Shown: positions 44,634 to 54,893, numbered from the stretch's first letter. The stretch is DNA of 64,000 nt from Psychrosphaera ytuae (GCF_017638545.1 NZ_CP072110.1:3162001-3226000); one strand, 5' to 3'. Numbers and translations: made by a program. Notes: generated by a model from the letters alone, not told the origin.

Positions 44634-47189
44634 TCAGTTGCGATTTAAAATGGTAAGTTGCGCTTCGTAACGCTTGGCTTGTTGATGAGTGACCAACTTA
44701 AACCGAACACGAGTGTTCGGCTGAGCCTGGGCGATTTTATTACAATCAGCCTGGGTTAGGTAGCCCACTTTGGGGTACCCACCGATACTTTGTCGGTCCG
44801 CTAGCATTACGATTGGCTCTCCTTCAGGCGTAATTTGCACGGCACCTAATCCTAGCCCTTCGGACTGAATGTGATGTTGATGTTTGAGCTGGCTCTGATT
44901 AGATTGAAGTCGAACACCCATTCGATCTGATTGGGCTGATACACTGAATTCTATCGTAACCAAAGCATTTAGTTGTTGCGGTGAAAACAAGGCGAACTGT
45001 TCACTCAATATAAGGTGCACTTCAATTTCGGAGCTATATTTTGGGATGACGCTTGGGCTTAGCATCCTATTGTGAACCAATGCTCCAGCTTGTGAATTTT
45101 TGTCCGATGTGTTGGAAAGGATCGCGAAGGAATTTTCAGCACTAGAAATAATCGAGCCCTTGATTACTTGAGTACCAATCTGATCTTTTATTACGGTTGC
45201 TGAGCTTCCCCACCAGCGCTCAGCCTTTACTCCGCCTTGTATTGCCAAATAAATGCGGAGACCGTGTTGGGCAAACCCAACTTTGACAACGTCACCTTTT
45301 TCTAACCTGATGGTCTTCCACATTGGCTGGGACTGGCCGTTGACAGAGATTGTCGCAGAAGCTCCGGTTAGGCAAATGTAAGTAGCTTCAACGCAGGTTA
45401 GCTCGAAGTTGCCAAATACAAACTCAATCACTGAGGCATTGATGTCGTTGTCTAACAATCGATTTGCCCATTGGTAAGCATCGTTGTCAGCGGCGCCTCC
45501 GACACTCAACCCCAAGTGACTTACGCCGGTGCGACCGCTATCTTGAATAGTAGCTGTACTGCCAATTTTGGTTACGATTAGCTTTGCTGCGGTATCGATA
45601 TTGTTTAAATCAGGTTTATTGTGCTGTTCTTCTGGCAGTGCAGTTGGAAGTGTTTTTAACTGATTTTTATTACTTTGGTTTTGTTGGACTGTCGTTAAAT
45701 ATTCACTTTTCGAAATGGCTCTAAAGCTAACTGTGTCACCCACTTGATATAAAAGGGGAGAATCGGTGTTATTGATATTAAAAACTGGCGTTGGGCACAG
45801 GCCAATTATATTCCAGCCTCCTGGTGATGATTGCGGGTAAACACAACTCATGTCACCGGCAATCGCAACTGCGCCCTCGGGAACTGACTGTCGGGGAGTG
45901 GTTTTGCGTGGGACGTCCAGTTGATTTGGAAGGCCAGACATATAGGCAAAACCCGGTGCAAAGCCGATTGCTTCTACGCGGAATTTAGTTTCCAAGTGTG
46001 CATTGACGACTGCTTCTTCAGACAAACCTGTTTGGTGGGCTATTTCACCTAGGTCGTTATACTTTTTATGACTCTCTGAACTCATTATTTCATAACAAAT
46101 CGGTAACTCGCAGTGGTGACTTTTTGAGTTATGCTGTTCGGTCAGCAGATTTTTAAATATACGAAGCGTCGAATTAATTAACAAAATGCTGTCCAATTCA
46201 CCTGCTTTTGCTTCTAAAAACAGCGAATTAAACGCAGGAGTCACAGCGACAAGCTGGGTCGAAAAGTACTGGTTGAGCATTGTTGATAATGGGCTTAACA
46301 GCTTTGTATACGTGGTGTCTTTGGCTACGATCTTTAAGCTACGGTCACTGGGTCGACTGAATGTAATGGGTAATTCAAGAATTGATTTTAGTAACCGAGT
46401 AGTAGTTAAGGCCGCTTCGTTGTCACCGTGAACGCACAAACTTGAAGCTGACAGAGAAATCACTTGGCCATTTTCACAAGTAACCTTTCCTTCAATCAAT
46501 GATAGGGCTTGAAATAAGGCTTCTTCTTCGTCTAAAACCGCATTTGGATTAATTTCTCCAGTGGGTAATTTTCGTGGTGTTAATAATCCATTATATTGAT
46601 ACCTTCGATCGATAAATGCCTCAGAAAGTAATTTTACATGGTATTGCTGAGCGAGTTCTTCAAAGTTGACAGAGCTATTGCCAGGAGCAGTTGCGATCAC
46701 CATTAGCTTTAGCTGTTGTTTAAACTTTTTGTTTATCGAGGCGACAACTGAAAAGACCACTTCAGCGAGCTCGGTCGATTCTGCCATATCATTGTATAGG
46801 GCACCGTGGGGTTTTACGTAGCTAATTGGATAGTTAAGTTCGGTACTAATATTCAGGAGCGCGGTTATTTGCTCAAATAAGGTGGTTTGTAACGCTTCGT
46901 AAGTCAGATTGTTGCTTTCTGAAAAAAGCGATACTCGACCAAAGTTCGCTCGGTCAGGATAGCTAGGGTGTGCGCCAACTATCACATTGTTTAGTTTGGC
47001 TAACTCAATCGTCGCTTTCATGGTTTGTTCGTTACCCGCATGACCAGTACAGGCAATATTGGCCATGTCTATCAGGGGCATAACTTGGTGCTCGATACTG
47101 TTTTCAGTAATGAGATCGGTTTCACCTAAGTCACAGTTGAGGGTGATTTGTGTTTGTGTATTACTTTTATTGTCCAAAACAGGTTTCAC
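44634..47189 (-). CDS. Three-domain 5-oxoprolinase, PxpA-PxpB-PxpC fusion
   Basis: 851 residues joining three subunits usually made from three genes. PxpA (about 15-270): L-N-C-D-L-G-E, N-I-A-C-T-G-H-A-G-N, G-A-H-P-S-Y-P-D and V-K-P-H-G-A-L-Y-N. PxpB (about 285-510): I-G-F-A-P-G-F-A-Y-M and S-P-G-G-W-N-I-I-G. PxpC (about 545-851): A-T-I-Q-D-S-G-R-T-G and G-L-S-V-G-G-A-A-D. Together they hydrolyse 5-oxoproline (pyroglutamate) to glutamate with ATP. The start is GTG at 47189. No frame breaks or missing blocks seen, so it looks functional. Confidence 0.9.
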   Translation of the reverse strand: MKPVLDNKSNTQTQITLNCDLGETDLITENSIEHQVMPLIDMANIACTGHAGNEQTMKATIELAKLNNVIVGAHPSYPDRANFGRVSLFSESNNLTYEALQTTLFEQITALLNISTELNYPISYVKPHGALYNDMAESTELAEVVFSVVASINKKFKQQLKLMVIATAPGNSSVNFEELAQQYHVKLLSEAFIDRRYQYNGLLTPRKLPTGEINPNAVLDEEEALFQALSLIEGKVTCENGQVISLSASSLCVHGDNEAALTTTRLLKSILELPITFSRPSDRSLKIVAKDTTYTKLLSPLSTMLNQYFSTQLVAVTPAFNSLFLEAKAGELDSILLINSTLRIFKNLLTEQHNSKSHHCELPICYEIMSSESHKKYNDLGEIAHQTGLSEEAVVNAHLETKFRVEAIGFAPGFAYMSGLPNQLDVPRKTTPRQSVPEGAVAIAGDMSCVYPQSSPGGWNIIGLCPTPVFNINNTDSPLLYQVGDTVSFRAISKSEYLTTVQQNQSNKNQLKTLPTALPEEQHNKPDLNNIDTAAKLIVTKIGSTATIQDSGRTGVSHLGLSVGGAADNDAYQWANRLLDNDINASVIEFVFGNFELTCVEATYICLTGASATISVNGQSQPMWKTIRLEKGDVVKVGFAQHGLRIYLAIQGGVKAERWWGSSATVIKDQIGTQVIKGSIISSAENSFAILSNTSDKNSQAGALVHNRMLSPSVIPKYSSEIEVHLILSEQFALFSPQQLNALVTIEFSVSAQSDRMGVRLQSNQSQLKHQHHIQSEGLGLGAVQITPEGEPIVMLADRQSIGGYPKVGYLTQADCNKIAQAQPNTRVRFKLVTHQQAKRYEAQLTILNRN

Positions 47190-47268
47190 TCTTGTCCATA
47201 ATTTTATTTAGTTACGCGCAGTTAATGCTAGGCTAACCAGATACTAACCAAGATAACACATTTAGATT

Positions 47269-48015
47269 ATGACACAGCCTAAGCTTCTACTTTTACCCGG
47301 AACTCAGTGTAATGAGTTACTTTGGCAAGATCTCATTCCCGAAATTAGCACTCGCTTTACCTCAAAGCATTGGCCCATCCCCAATCAAGACTTTGGAACT
47401 GTGCTCGCTCAGCTTCATCAAGATTTAATAACTATGATTCAAGCTCAGTCGGGTAGAGTTATCGTTATGGGATTTTCTTTAGGTGGCTATATTGTTGCTC
47501 GATACCTTGCTGAATACGGTAAAAGCCTGGATGAATGGTTGCTTCAAAATCCCTTATTGACGCGTCCTGCTTTTGTTATTTGCTCTCATACACCGACTGC
47601 ATTGCCAGAAAAAGAGCTTGAACAAAGAAAGCGGATTTTAACCGTACTCGAAAAGAACGATTATGCAGGTGTTACAGCTGAACGGGTGTGTCAGTTACTA
47701 GGGCAAGAGCAGCATAACAATGCCCATATAATTTCAACAGTTCAAATTATGGATAGAGCTCTTGGCAAAACCAACTTGATGCACCAAATGTCATTTACGG
47801 GCGCTAGAATCGATACGCTAAGCTCTATTAATCAAATGTCACGCCTTTTTGAAATTGAGTTTGTATGTACACACAAAGATCCTCTCGTTAATTACGAATG
47901 GTTACATCAGTTAGGAGAGGGAGTTCATTTATCACTTTTAGGTGAGGCAGGGCACATGTTACCGCTTGAGCACCCAAGATTACTGGGCAAGTGGCTAAAA
48001 GATCAATTTGCTTAG
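47269..48015 (+). CDS. Alpha/beta-fold hydrolase
   Basis: 248 residues. Opens L-L-L-L-P-G-T-Q-C-N-E; nucleophile elbow G-F-S-L-G-G near residue 72; candidate Asp in H-K-D-P-L and His in E-A-G-H-M-L-P-L-E-H-P near the end. That completes a Ser-Asp-His triad. The substrate is unknown. Divergent from the pxpABC gene across a 79-base gap. A thioesterase or lipase-like esterase are both possible. Confidence 0.8.
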   Translation: MTQPKLLLLPGTQCNELLWQDLIPEISTRFTSKHWPIPNQDFGTVLAQLHQDLITMIQAQSGRVIVMGFSLGGYIVARYLAEYGKSLDEWLLQNPLLTRPAFVICSHTPTALPEKELEQRKRILTVLEKNDYAGVTAERVCQLLGQEQHNNAHIISTVQIMDRALGKTNLMHQMSFTGARIDTLSSINQMSRLFEIEFVCTHKDPLVNYEWLHQLGEGVHLSLLGEAGHMLPLEHPRLLGKWLKDQFA

Positions 48016-48181
48016 TTAACTTGCTGTAAAGCATAGGCTCCAATAAAAAATTGAAAGACTAAAAATAAAACCAAAAAGATGAAAGACATTTTGAAAGTGG
48101 GTGTGTAGAATTACAAAATAAGTTACAAAACTGGTAACAGTTTGAATTATTACTCATCAGACAACCCCATAGGAGTGGAAT

Positions 48182-49216
48182 GTGGCTTTAATTTCAATGC
48201 GCCAATTATTAGATCATGCAGCTGAGTATGGTTACGGAGTTCCGGCATTTAACGTTAATAACCTAGAGCAAATGCGTGCCATTATGGCCGCGGCGGACAA
48301 AACTAACAGCCCTGTTATTGTTCAAGCCTCTGCTGGTGCGCGTAAATATGCGGGTGCACCGTTCTTACGTCATTTGATCCTTGCTGCGATTGAAGAGTTT
48401 CCACATATTCCTGTTTGTATGCACCAAGACCACGGTACTTCTCCAGCGGTATGTCAGCGCTCAATTCAATTGGGCTTTTCATCAGTTATGATGGATGGTT
48501 CATTGATGGAAGACGGTAAAACACCTTCTGATTACGAATACAATGTAGACGTAACTCGTCGCACGGTCGAAATGGCACATGCCTGTGGTGTATCTGTTGA
48601 GGGTGAGTTAGGTTGTTTGGGTTCATTAGAAACGGGTGAAGCCGGCGAAGAAGACGGCATTGGCGCAGTAGGTAAGTTAACTAAAGAGCAGATGTTGACT
48701 GACCCTGATGAGGCAGCAGATTTTGTTGCAAAAACTAACGTAGACGCATTAGCGATTGCCTGTGGTACATCACACGGTGCGTATAAGTTTACGCGTCCAC
48801 CAACAGGTGACATCTTATCGATTGATCGAATTAAAGCTATTCACAAAAAAATTCCTAACACCCACTTGGTAATGCACGGTTCTTCATCGGTTCCACAAGA
48901 ATGGTTGGCTGTTATTAATGAGTTTGGTGGTGCAATTCCTGAAACTTATGGTGTGCCAGTTGAACAAATCGTTGAAGGCATCAAACACGGTGTTCGCAAA
49001 GTAAATATCGATACGGATTTACGTTTAGCATCAACAGGCGCTGTACGTAAATTTATGGCCGAGAATCCAGCTGAATTCGATCCGCGTAAGTATCTCTCTA
49101 AAACGGTAGAAGCTATGACAGACATCGTTGTAAACCGCTACGAAGCGTTTGGTACTGCCGGAAACGCTGACAAAATCAAAGTTATCTCACTTGAAGATAT
49201 GGTTAAAAAGTACTAA
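48182..49216 (+). CDS. fba: Class II fructose-bisphosphate aldolase
   Basis: 344 residues, the Calvin-cycle-type class II subtype. V-P-A-F-N-V-N-N near residue 21, zinc ligands in [15 protein letters not shown] and V-M-H-G-S-S-S-V-P, and [10 protein letters not shown]. Glycolysis and gluconeogenesis. The start is GTG at 48182, with AGGAG 7 bases upstream. Normally follows pgk directly; here three unrelated genes intervene. Confidence 0.95.
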   Translation: MALISMRQLLDHAAEYGYGVPAFNVNNLEQMRAIMAAADKTNSPVIVQASAGARKYAGAPFLRHLILAAIEEFPHIPVCMHQDHGTSPAVCQRSIQLGFSSVMMDGSLMEDGKTPSDYEYNVDVTRRTVEMAHACGVSVEGELGCLGSLETGEAGEEDGIGAVGKLTKEQMLTDPDEAADFVAKTNVDALAIACGTSHGAYKFTRPPTGDILSIDRIKAIHKKIPNTHLVMHGSSSVPQEWLAVINEFGGAIPETYGVPVEQIVEGIKHGVRKVNIDTDLRLASTGAVRKFMAENPAEFDPRKYLSKTVEAMTDIVVNRYEAFGTAGNADKIKVISLEDMVKKY

Positions 49217-49238
49217 TAATCCTATTGATTTTGTTACA

Positions 49239-49268
49239 AAAAAAGCCTCGTTTTTAACGGGGCTTTTT
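49239..49268 (+). terminator. Terminator after fba
   Basis: AAAAAGCCTCGTT / AACGGGGCTTTTT with a short T loop and one internal mismatch, 22 bases past the stop. Confidence 0.88.
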
Positions 49269-49344
49269 GCTTAAATACGTCTGGGTTTGGCAATTATTAC
49301 AAACCCTTATTGATGTTCGACTATTAAAACACAGGGAATATAAA

Positions 49345-50298
49345 GTGAAAACAATAGAACATACCAAACGCTTAATTACGCTCATCACCCTTGCTATGTC
49401 AGTAGTTTTGACTGGGTGTGTCACTCAACCAGATTACCAACAAGCAAATTTAAAAATCGCACGCTTTGGCGCTGCTGTAGTCAATGATGGTCGATACGTT
49501 TATACCATAGGTGGCTTCAATACCGAACATAGGGCCGGTGCGACAATTGAAATTTACGATCCTTTGAGTAATCGTACTGAAGTATTAGAAGATATCGTCA
49601 TTTCACGTTTTTATCACTCTGCTGTGTTTGATGGTGAAGAATCGATTTACATCATAGGTGGAATTGGTCCGAATAAAAAATACCAAAGCATGCAACGCAG
49701 ACCTCAGGTTGAAGTCTTTAATACTCGAACAAGAGAAGTCCGTCAGATAAAACCTCTAGGTTGGGCGACACGCATTAATACGGTGCAGTTTAAAGACGGC
49801 ATGATTTATGTTTTAGGTGGTAGTTTCATGACAAGCGAAGGCGAGACTTTTAGCGATCGAGTTTTTAAATATGATGTAAAGGCGGACCGATGGTTTCAAT
49901 TAAATCAAATGCCTATAGCCAAAGTGACCAAGTCGGCAATCTATGGTGATTGGCTGTATACGGTAGGGGGTTACAACGGCGACTCATCATTATCTTCATT
50001 TGAGCGTTTTAACCTCATCGAAAACCGCTGGGAAACACTAGCCGATTTACCAAAGGGCATTAGTGCACACGCTTTGACCGTTAATGGTGATAAGCTTTAT
50101 GCCTTTGGTAACTACAATTCTTTGTCAGATTGTTTTTCGTATGACTTAAATGCGCAAATCTGGCAGAAGGAGCAGTGCGGATTAAAACCAGTAAGACATG
50201 CTGGGGTCACGACACTTAATGGCGTCAGTTACATTATGGGTGGAACAGAGACAGGAAGACCACCACACAAGGACTATATTCAGAGGTTTAAGCCTTAG
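49345..50298 (+). CDS. Kelch-repeat lipoprotein
   Basis: 317 residues. A lipoprotein signal ends V-V-L-T-G-C (cysteine near residue 25). The rest is about five or six Kelch blades, each with paired Gly and aromatic residues (Y-T-I-G-G-F-N, Y-I-I-G-G-I-G, Y-V-L-G-G-S, Y-T-V-G-G-Y-N-G, Y-I-M-G-G-T), forming a beta propeller on the periplasmic side. GTG 49345 follows GGGA; the longer frame from 49267 begins inside the fba terminator. The function is unknown; NanM-type sugar mutarotases share the fold. Confidence 0.78.
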   Translation: MKTIEHTKRLITLITLAMSVVLTGCVTQPDYQQANLKIARFGAAVVNDGRYVYTIGGFNTEHRAGATIEIYDPLSNRTEVLEDIVISRFYHSAVFDGEESIYIIGGIGPNKKYQSMQRRPQVEVFNTRTREVRQIKPLGWATRINTVQFKDGMIYVLGGSFMTSEGETFSDRVFKYDVKADRWFQLNQMPIAKVTKSAIYGDWLYTVGGYNGDSSLSSFERFNLIENRWETLADLPKGISAHALTVNGDKLYAFGNYNSLSDCFSYDLNAQIWQKEQCGLKPVRHAGVTTLNGVSYIMGGTETGRPPHKDYIQRFKP

Positions 50299-50326
50299 GC
50301 TTTGTCCTTAATTAAAACAAAATAAA

Positions 50327-50359
50327 AAAAACGCCGGTTTTTAAAGCAACCGGCGTTTT
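50327..50359 (+). terminator. Terminator after the Kelch lipoprotein
   Basis: AAAACGCCGGTT / AACCGGCGTTTT with an 8-base loop. It lies between two convergent genes and is symmetric. Confidence 0.9.
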
Positions 50360-50395
50360 CGTTTTGAGCAATTATGAGTTATTACTCGTTACTCA

Positions 50396-53300
50396 CTAGT
50401 GATGAGTCCAGTGATAGGTCTCTTCTTTCTGCTTAAGCTCTTGTGCCGTCGCCGCTGGCATCGCATTGATGTTGAGGCGGTTAAAGAACAAAGGTTCAGC
50501 TTTAAAGTTACCTGTTGCAACTTCACTCATGGTTTTAACGTCGTATAAACGACCGTTTAGCATAGTGTGAGTCACAAACTCAGACTGGCGAATGTCGGTT
50601 AATACATCACCTTCGACGATTACGATATCCGCAAGTTTGCCTTCTTCAATCGAACCTAAGTCCTTATCCATACCCAACGCAATGGCTGCGTCAAATGTCG
50701 CACCGCGCAGTGATTCCCATGGTGTAAAGCCACCTTGATTCATCATCCACATTTCCCAGTGGGCTGCTAAACCTTCGCGTTGACCGTGAGCACCAATCAA
50801 TACTCGAACCCCGTTGTCACGAAGTGTTTTTGCGTATTCGGCAATCTTGATATGGTTATAGTGATCTTCTGGCGCGGTATCACGACGAATTGATACTGGC
50901 TCAATGATGTAACGCGGGGCATAACGCATTAAGCGCTCATTTTCCCAAACGTTGGTTTTGTCGTACCAGTATTTTTCACCAGATAAACCGCCATAAGCGA
51001 CAACAAATGTTGGGTTGTAGGCAGTCTCAGTTTGGCTCCACATTTGAGTTAAATCTTTATATCCCGTTGGGATGTTTAAAGAGTGCTCAAGCGTTGTGTG
51101 GCCATCGATGATCATTGTCATATTCTGATACAGTTTACCGCCGCCTTCAGGTACTACGTTAACACCTAATTCACGTGCTGCTTCAAGCACTTGCTGACGC
51201 GTATCGCGACGAGGGTGGTTGTAGCTCTTCACTGAAACGGCACCGTTTTCTTTAGTGCGTTTAATATGAAAACGAGCGTCTTCGATATCGTTGATCTTAG
51301 CTGTGTAGCCAGGAGAATAACCAGCATACAAGATACGACCTGTTGAGAAGATACGAGGCGCCAAAATTTTACCTGTCTGTTGCAATTCTGCAGCGGCAAA
51401 AATTTCTCGGTTGTCGTTTGAAGGATCGTGAATCGTTGTCACCCCAAAGCCAATAGAGGAGAAGTTTTTCCAGTTTTGTTTTGGAATAATTTGGCGGCTA
51501 CCTTGAGAACCGTGCGAGTGAGCGTCGATTATACCAGGGAATAGTGTCTTACCAGACACATCCACTGTTTCATATCCTTTTGGAATTGTTACGTCACCTT
51601 TAGCACCAACTTTGACGATGCGATTGCCTTTAACCAAAACAACACCGTTTTCGATGATTTCTTGTTTGTTGTCTGCATCGCGCATTGTTACAACTTTACC
51701 ACCAACTAATGCGACAGCTGAGTCAGGAATATCCGCCTCTGCATTAAAGCTCAAATCGATGCCTTCTGTGGTAGGCTCACTCATTTCAGCTTTTGCACCG
51801 TCAACAAAGTCAAAGGTTTCTTGAATTGAACGGCTGTACAATGTCGAAGCATTCGACCAGTGTAGCTTTTTACTATCAGCAGACCAGTGTAACTCAGAAC
51901 CTGCTGCTGCAGAGGCCTGTTTAACTGGTACCCAAGTAGATTTCGGGCCAATTGACTGAACCGTACCTACTTTACCAAATGGTGCAATGTACGCGTTAAA
52001 TTGGTAAACGAATGCGAGCCATTTGCCATCTGGTGATACTTTAAATTCTGTCACCTCGTCGCCGTTCATTACGTCGCGTTGTTCGAATCCGTCTAAGTTA
52101 ACCTGCATTAACTTACGCTTAGTACCGTAGCTACCAGCTTGATAACTTGTGTAATAAATCGTGTTGTTGTCAGCGCCAAAGTGCGCGTCTCCACCAGACT
52201 TAACCACGCGTTTCATGTTATCGCCATTTACGTCAGCAACATAGATACCAGGTTCCATAGACCACTCAGGTGATAATAAATAACCGCCAGTGAATCGATC
52301 AAAGACTACTTTTTTACCATCAGGTGAGAAGCGTGGCTGGATGTAATGGCCAGGCTCAGTTGAGATAACTTTGCCTTTACCACCGCGAGAGCGCACAACT
52401 CGAACCGTACCTAACTCTTGGTCATCCCAAGTGGTGTAAGCAATGTATTTACCGTCTCGAGAAAAGCTAGGGTAAAACTCATCGTGATTATCTTGGCGAG
52501 TCAGACGAGAGACTTTACCTGACTTAACGTCACGAACGTAAAGCTTGCCCAGTGCTTGATAAACGATTTTGTCGCCTTTTGGAGACATGGTTGCCCAACG
52601 AACCTGTTTTACTGCCACCTGATCTGGGGCAACTTCAACCGGAACTCGAACTGCTTTTTGAATTTGTTTTTCTACCGAAACATTAAATGGAATGATCTCG
52701 GCTTTTTTTGACTTAACATCTATCTTGTTAAATTTACCGCCGCTCCAATAAACAATATGTTTGTTATCCGGAGTCCAATCAAAATACGCGTAGTTACCTT
52801 CAGTACCAAAGGTTTCTTGGTGATCGCGTTCCATTTCTGTTGTTAAACGGGTATCGATACCGGTTTTTAAATCTTTGATATAAAGTACAGTTTTTGTATC
52901 TTCGCGTTTAAGGTAGGCCATGTACTTACCGTCTGGTGATGGCGTCGGGATAACGGCACCACCGGCACCACCGATATAACGCTCTTCTTCACCCGTGTCT
53001 AGGTCGTGGCGAATGATGTTAAATAACTCTTGAGTTGAGTTTTTGTTGTACTGCCACACACGTCCGCTAGTGATGTCTTGTGTGTAATATAAATATTTAC
53101 CATCAGGAGAAAACTTAGGGTCTGTGATGTTTTTTTGGTTAAATGCACCGTGAGTGCCAGCTTTTACCTTAGTGCCACTGCCACCCGTGTGATGGAATAA
53201 CCAGATTTCGCCGGCTGCAATCGAACGAGATGACATAACACCGCGAGTCACAGCGATATATTGGCCGTCAGGACTCCACTGAGGTGTGTGAATCGTATGG

Positions 53301-53710
53301 CTTTTCTCTTTGGTGATTTGAACTGGGTTGGTACCGTCAGCATTCATAACCCACAGGTTCATCATTCCATCGCGGTCGCTCAAAAATGCAATCTTGCTTC
53401 CATCTGGGCTGTATGTTGCTTGCATATTCCAGTCATAGCCCAACACCAAAGGTGTCGCTTGGCCACCCGAAATAGGCATGGTGTAAAGATCGCCCAGCAT
53501 ATCGAAGATTATGGTTTTACCGTTAGGATGAACATCTAGGTTAGACCAAGTTGATTCGTCCGTGTTGATAGTAATGGCTTTCATTTCACCTTGAGGTTTT
53601 GTGACATCCCATTTAGCTTCTGAGTCTTTTGACTCAAGCGCTAAAGTAGGCGCACTCAAAAAACACGCGATTGACGCACTTAAAAGCGTTCGCTTTAGTT
53701 GATTTTTCAT
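50396..53710 (-). CDS. Exported TolB/PD40 beta-propeller plus amidohydrolase fusion
   Basis: 1104 residues with a Sec signal peptide. Residues about 50-640 hold repeated PD40/TolB blades (W-S-P-D-G, F-S-P-D-G and A-Y-S/T-P-D-G type motifs). Residues about 680-1070 form an amidohydrolase: F-P-G-I-I-D-A-H-S-H-G with the metal-binding His pair, a later G-H-T-T-L-E-H and L-G-S-I-E-E-G-K-L-A-D-I-V. Probably a periplasmic dipeptidase or imidase-like hydrolase; the substrate is unknown. ATG 53710 (M-K-N-Q-L-K-R) has AAGGAA upstream. Such fusions are frequent in Alteromonadales. Confidence 0.85.
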   Translation of the reverse strand: MKNQLKRTLLSASIACFLSAPTLALESKDSEAKWDVTKPQGEMKAITINTDESTWSNLDVHPNGKTIIFDMLGDLYTMPISGGQATPLVLGYDWNMQATYSPDGSKIAFLSDRDGMMNLWVMNADGTNPVQITKEKSHTIHTPQWSPDGQYIAVTRGVMSSRSIAAGEIWLFHHTGGSGTKVKAGTHGAFNQKNITDPKFSPDGKYLYYTQDITSGRVWQYNKNSTQELFNIIRHDLDTGEEERYIGGAGGAVIPTPSPDGKYMAYLKREDTKTVLYIKDLKTGIDTRLTTEMERDHQETFGTEGNYAYFDWTPDNKHIVYWSGGKFNKIDVKSKKAEIIPFNVSVEKQIQKAVRVPVEVAPDQVAVKQVRWATMSPKGDKIVYQALGKLYVRDVKSGKVSRLTRQDNHDEFYPSFSRDGKYIAYTTWDDQELGTVRVVRSRGGKGKVISTEPGHYIQPRFSPDGKKVVFDRFTGGYLLSPEWSMEPGIYVADVNGDNMKRVVKSGGDAHFGADNNTIYYTSYQAGSYGTKRKLMQVNLDGFEQRDVMNGDEVTEFKVSPDGKWLAFVYQFNAYIAPFGKVGTVQSIGPKSTWVPVKQASAAAGSELHWSADSKKLHWSNASTLYSRSIQETFDFVDGAKAEMSEPTTEGIDLSFNAEADIPDSAVALVGGKVVTMRDADNKQEIIENGVVLVKGNRIVKVGAKGDVTIPKGYETVDVSGKTLFPGIIDAHSHGSQGSRQIIPKQNWKNFSSIGFGVTTIHDPSNDNREIFAAAELQQTGKILAPRIFSTGRILYAGYSPGYTAKINDIEDARFHIKRTKENGAVSVKSYNHPRRDTRQQVLEAARELGVNVVPEGGGKLYQNMTMIIDGHTTLEHSLNIPTGYKDLTQMWSQTETAYNPTFVVAYGGLSGEKYWYDKTNVWENERLMRYAPRYIIEPVSIRRDTAPEDHYNHIKIAEYAKTLRDNGVRVLIGAHGQREGLAAHWEMWMMNQGGFTPWESLRGATFDAAIALGMDKDLGSIEEGKLADIVIVEGDVLTDIRQSEFVTHTMLNGRLYDVKTMSEVATGNFKAEPLFFNRLNINAMPAATAQELKQKEETYHWTHH

Positions 53711-53936
53711 AAGATTCCTTGCTGTTATAAACAAAACTCTTGATGGTTTTTCTCCACTAAGAGTGTACTGAGGTTTGTCGTAAAGATCATCACTGGAACA
53801 GGGGATTGCGATGAAAGGTCAAAAAAGGTGGTCCATTGCTCTATATAAACAACCAGAACTCTCTAAAATAGACGGCTTTTAGTATAAAAATTCTAAATAT
53901 TACTGGATTTCTATTAACTTTTATTAAGGAGGCGTT

Positions 53937-54674
53937 GTGACCGTGAATAAGGCTCTAACATGGATTGCAATTTCGTTTTTCACTTTTGTATTAATGTCTT
54001 GGTCTGGTGTTACTGCGGCAGAAACAACAGAACTTAAAAAAGGCCCATCACCAGAAATGCAAGCTGCGATGCAAGCAATGGCTCAACAACAGGCTGACAG
54101 TGATGGGCTAACGTCAGGGGAGCGGATTGTAAAATACGTTAAATCCGGCTTTGTGCACATTTTGCCACTGGGGCTTGACCACATTCTTTTTGTGCTGGCT
54201 TTATTCTTTTCTACGACGGTTTTTTCAAAGCTTTTTTGGCAGGTTACAGCCTTTACTCTTGCTCATTCAGTGACCCTTGCTCTTTCAAGCTTGGGCTTCA
54301 TTAATTTGAGTGGCGCCATTGTCGAGCCTCTTATTGCTTTGAGTATTGTTTGGATGGCAGTAGATAACATTCGTTTTGAAAACGCCAAATCTCATCGAAT
54401 CTGGGTGATTGTTTTATTTGGCTTATTACACGGTATGGGATTTGCGTCTGTATTAAGTGAGTTTGGCTTGCCTCAAGACGCGTTTTTGACAGCACTGTTT
54501 TCTTTTAATATTGGTGTTGAGCTTGGTCAGCTGGCCGTGCTGGTTATGGCGTTTTTGGTGTTCTTTAAATTGAGTGATAAGCCTTCTTATAGAGCTTTTG
54601 TACAGGTGCCTTTATCTGCTGTAATTGGCGCTGTTGGATTGTACTGGTTTATTGAGCGAGTATTTGGACTTTAA
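53937..54674 (+). CDS. HupE/UreJ-family membrane protein
   Basis: 245 residues: a signal-like N-terminal segment, a short hydrophilic stretch, then about six membrane helices. G-F-V-H-I-L-P-L-G-L-D-H-I-L-F-V-L is the family hallmark; T-L-A-H-S-V-T-L-A and L-L-H-G-M-G-F-A keep further His residues suited to metal binding. Relatives are linked to nickel or cobalt handling, but the long extracytoplasmic type here is uncharacterised. AAGGAGG precedes two in-frame GTG codons, 53937 and 53943. Confidence 0.8.
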   Translation: MTVNKALTWIAISFFTFVLMSWSGVTAAETTELKKGPSPEMQAAMQAMAQQQADSDGLTSGERIVKYVKSGFVHILPLGLDHILFVLALFFSTTVFSKLFWQVTAFTLAHSVTLALSSLGFINLSGAIVEPLIALSIVWMAVDNIRFENAKSHRIWVIVLFGLLHGMGFASVLSEFGLPQDAFLTALFSFNIGVELGQLAVLVMAFLVFFKLSDKPSYRAFVQVPLSAVIGAVGLYWFIERVFGL

Positions 54675-54797
54675 TAAATTTGCAAAAACTATCCCAAAGG
54701 CTGTTGAAAACAATTTGTGAATTATTTAGACTGGTTTTGTTGGTTTATTAACCAGTAATCATTGTTTCCACAAATAAAAAGAACAAAGGAAATGCGA

Positions 54798-54893
54798 ATG
54801 TTTTCATCTCCGCAAAGTAAAGGTGTTGGCTTGGGTTATATTTGTATAGCGGTCGCAGTTTTGGCTGTGGTTACATTTGCAACACAACTTTAA
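54798..54893 (+). CDS. 31-residue single-pass membrane peptide
   Basis: A short frame coding M-F-S-S-P-Q-S-K-G, then about 20 hydrophobic residues (L-G-Y-I-C-I-A-V-A-V-L-A-V-V-T-F-A) ending T-Q-L. AAAGGA lies 7 bases before the ATG, and a strong terminator begins 35 bases after the stop, so the gene forms a complete small unit. An ATG two codons earlier is in frame but badly spaced. Unknown family; it fits the pattern of small stress- or envelope-associated membrane proteins. Confidence 0.55.
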   Translation: MFSSPQSKGVGLGYICIAVAVLAVVTFATQL

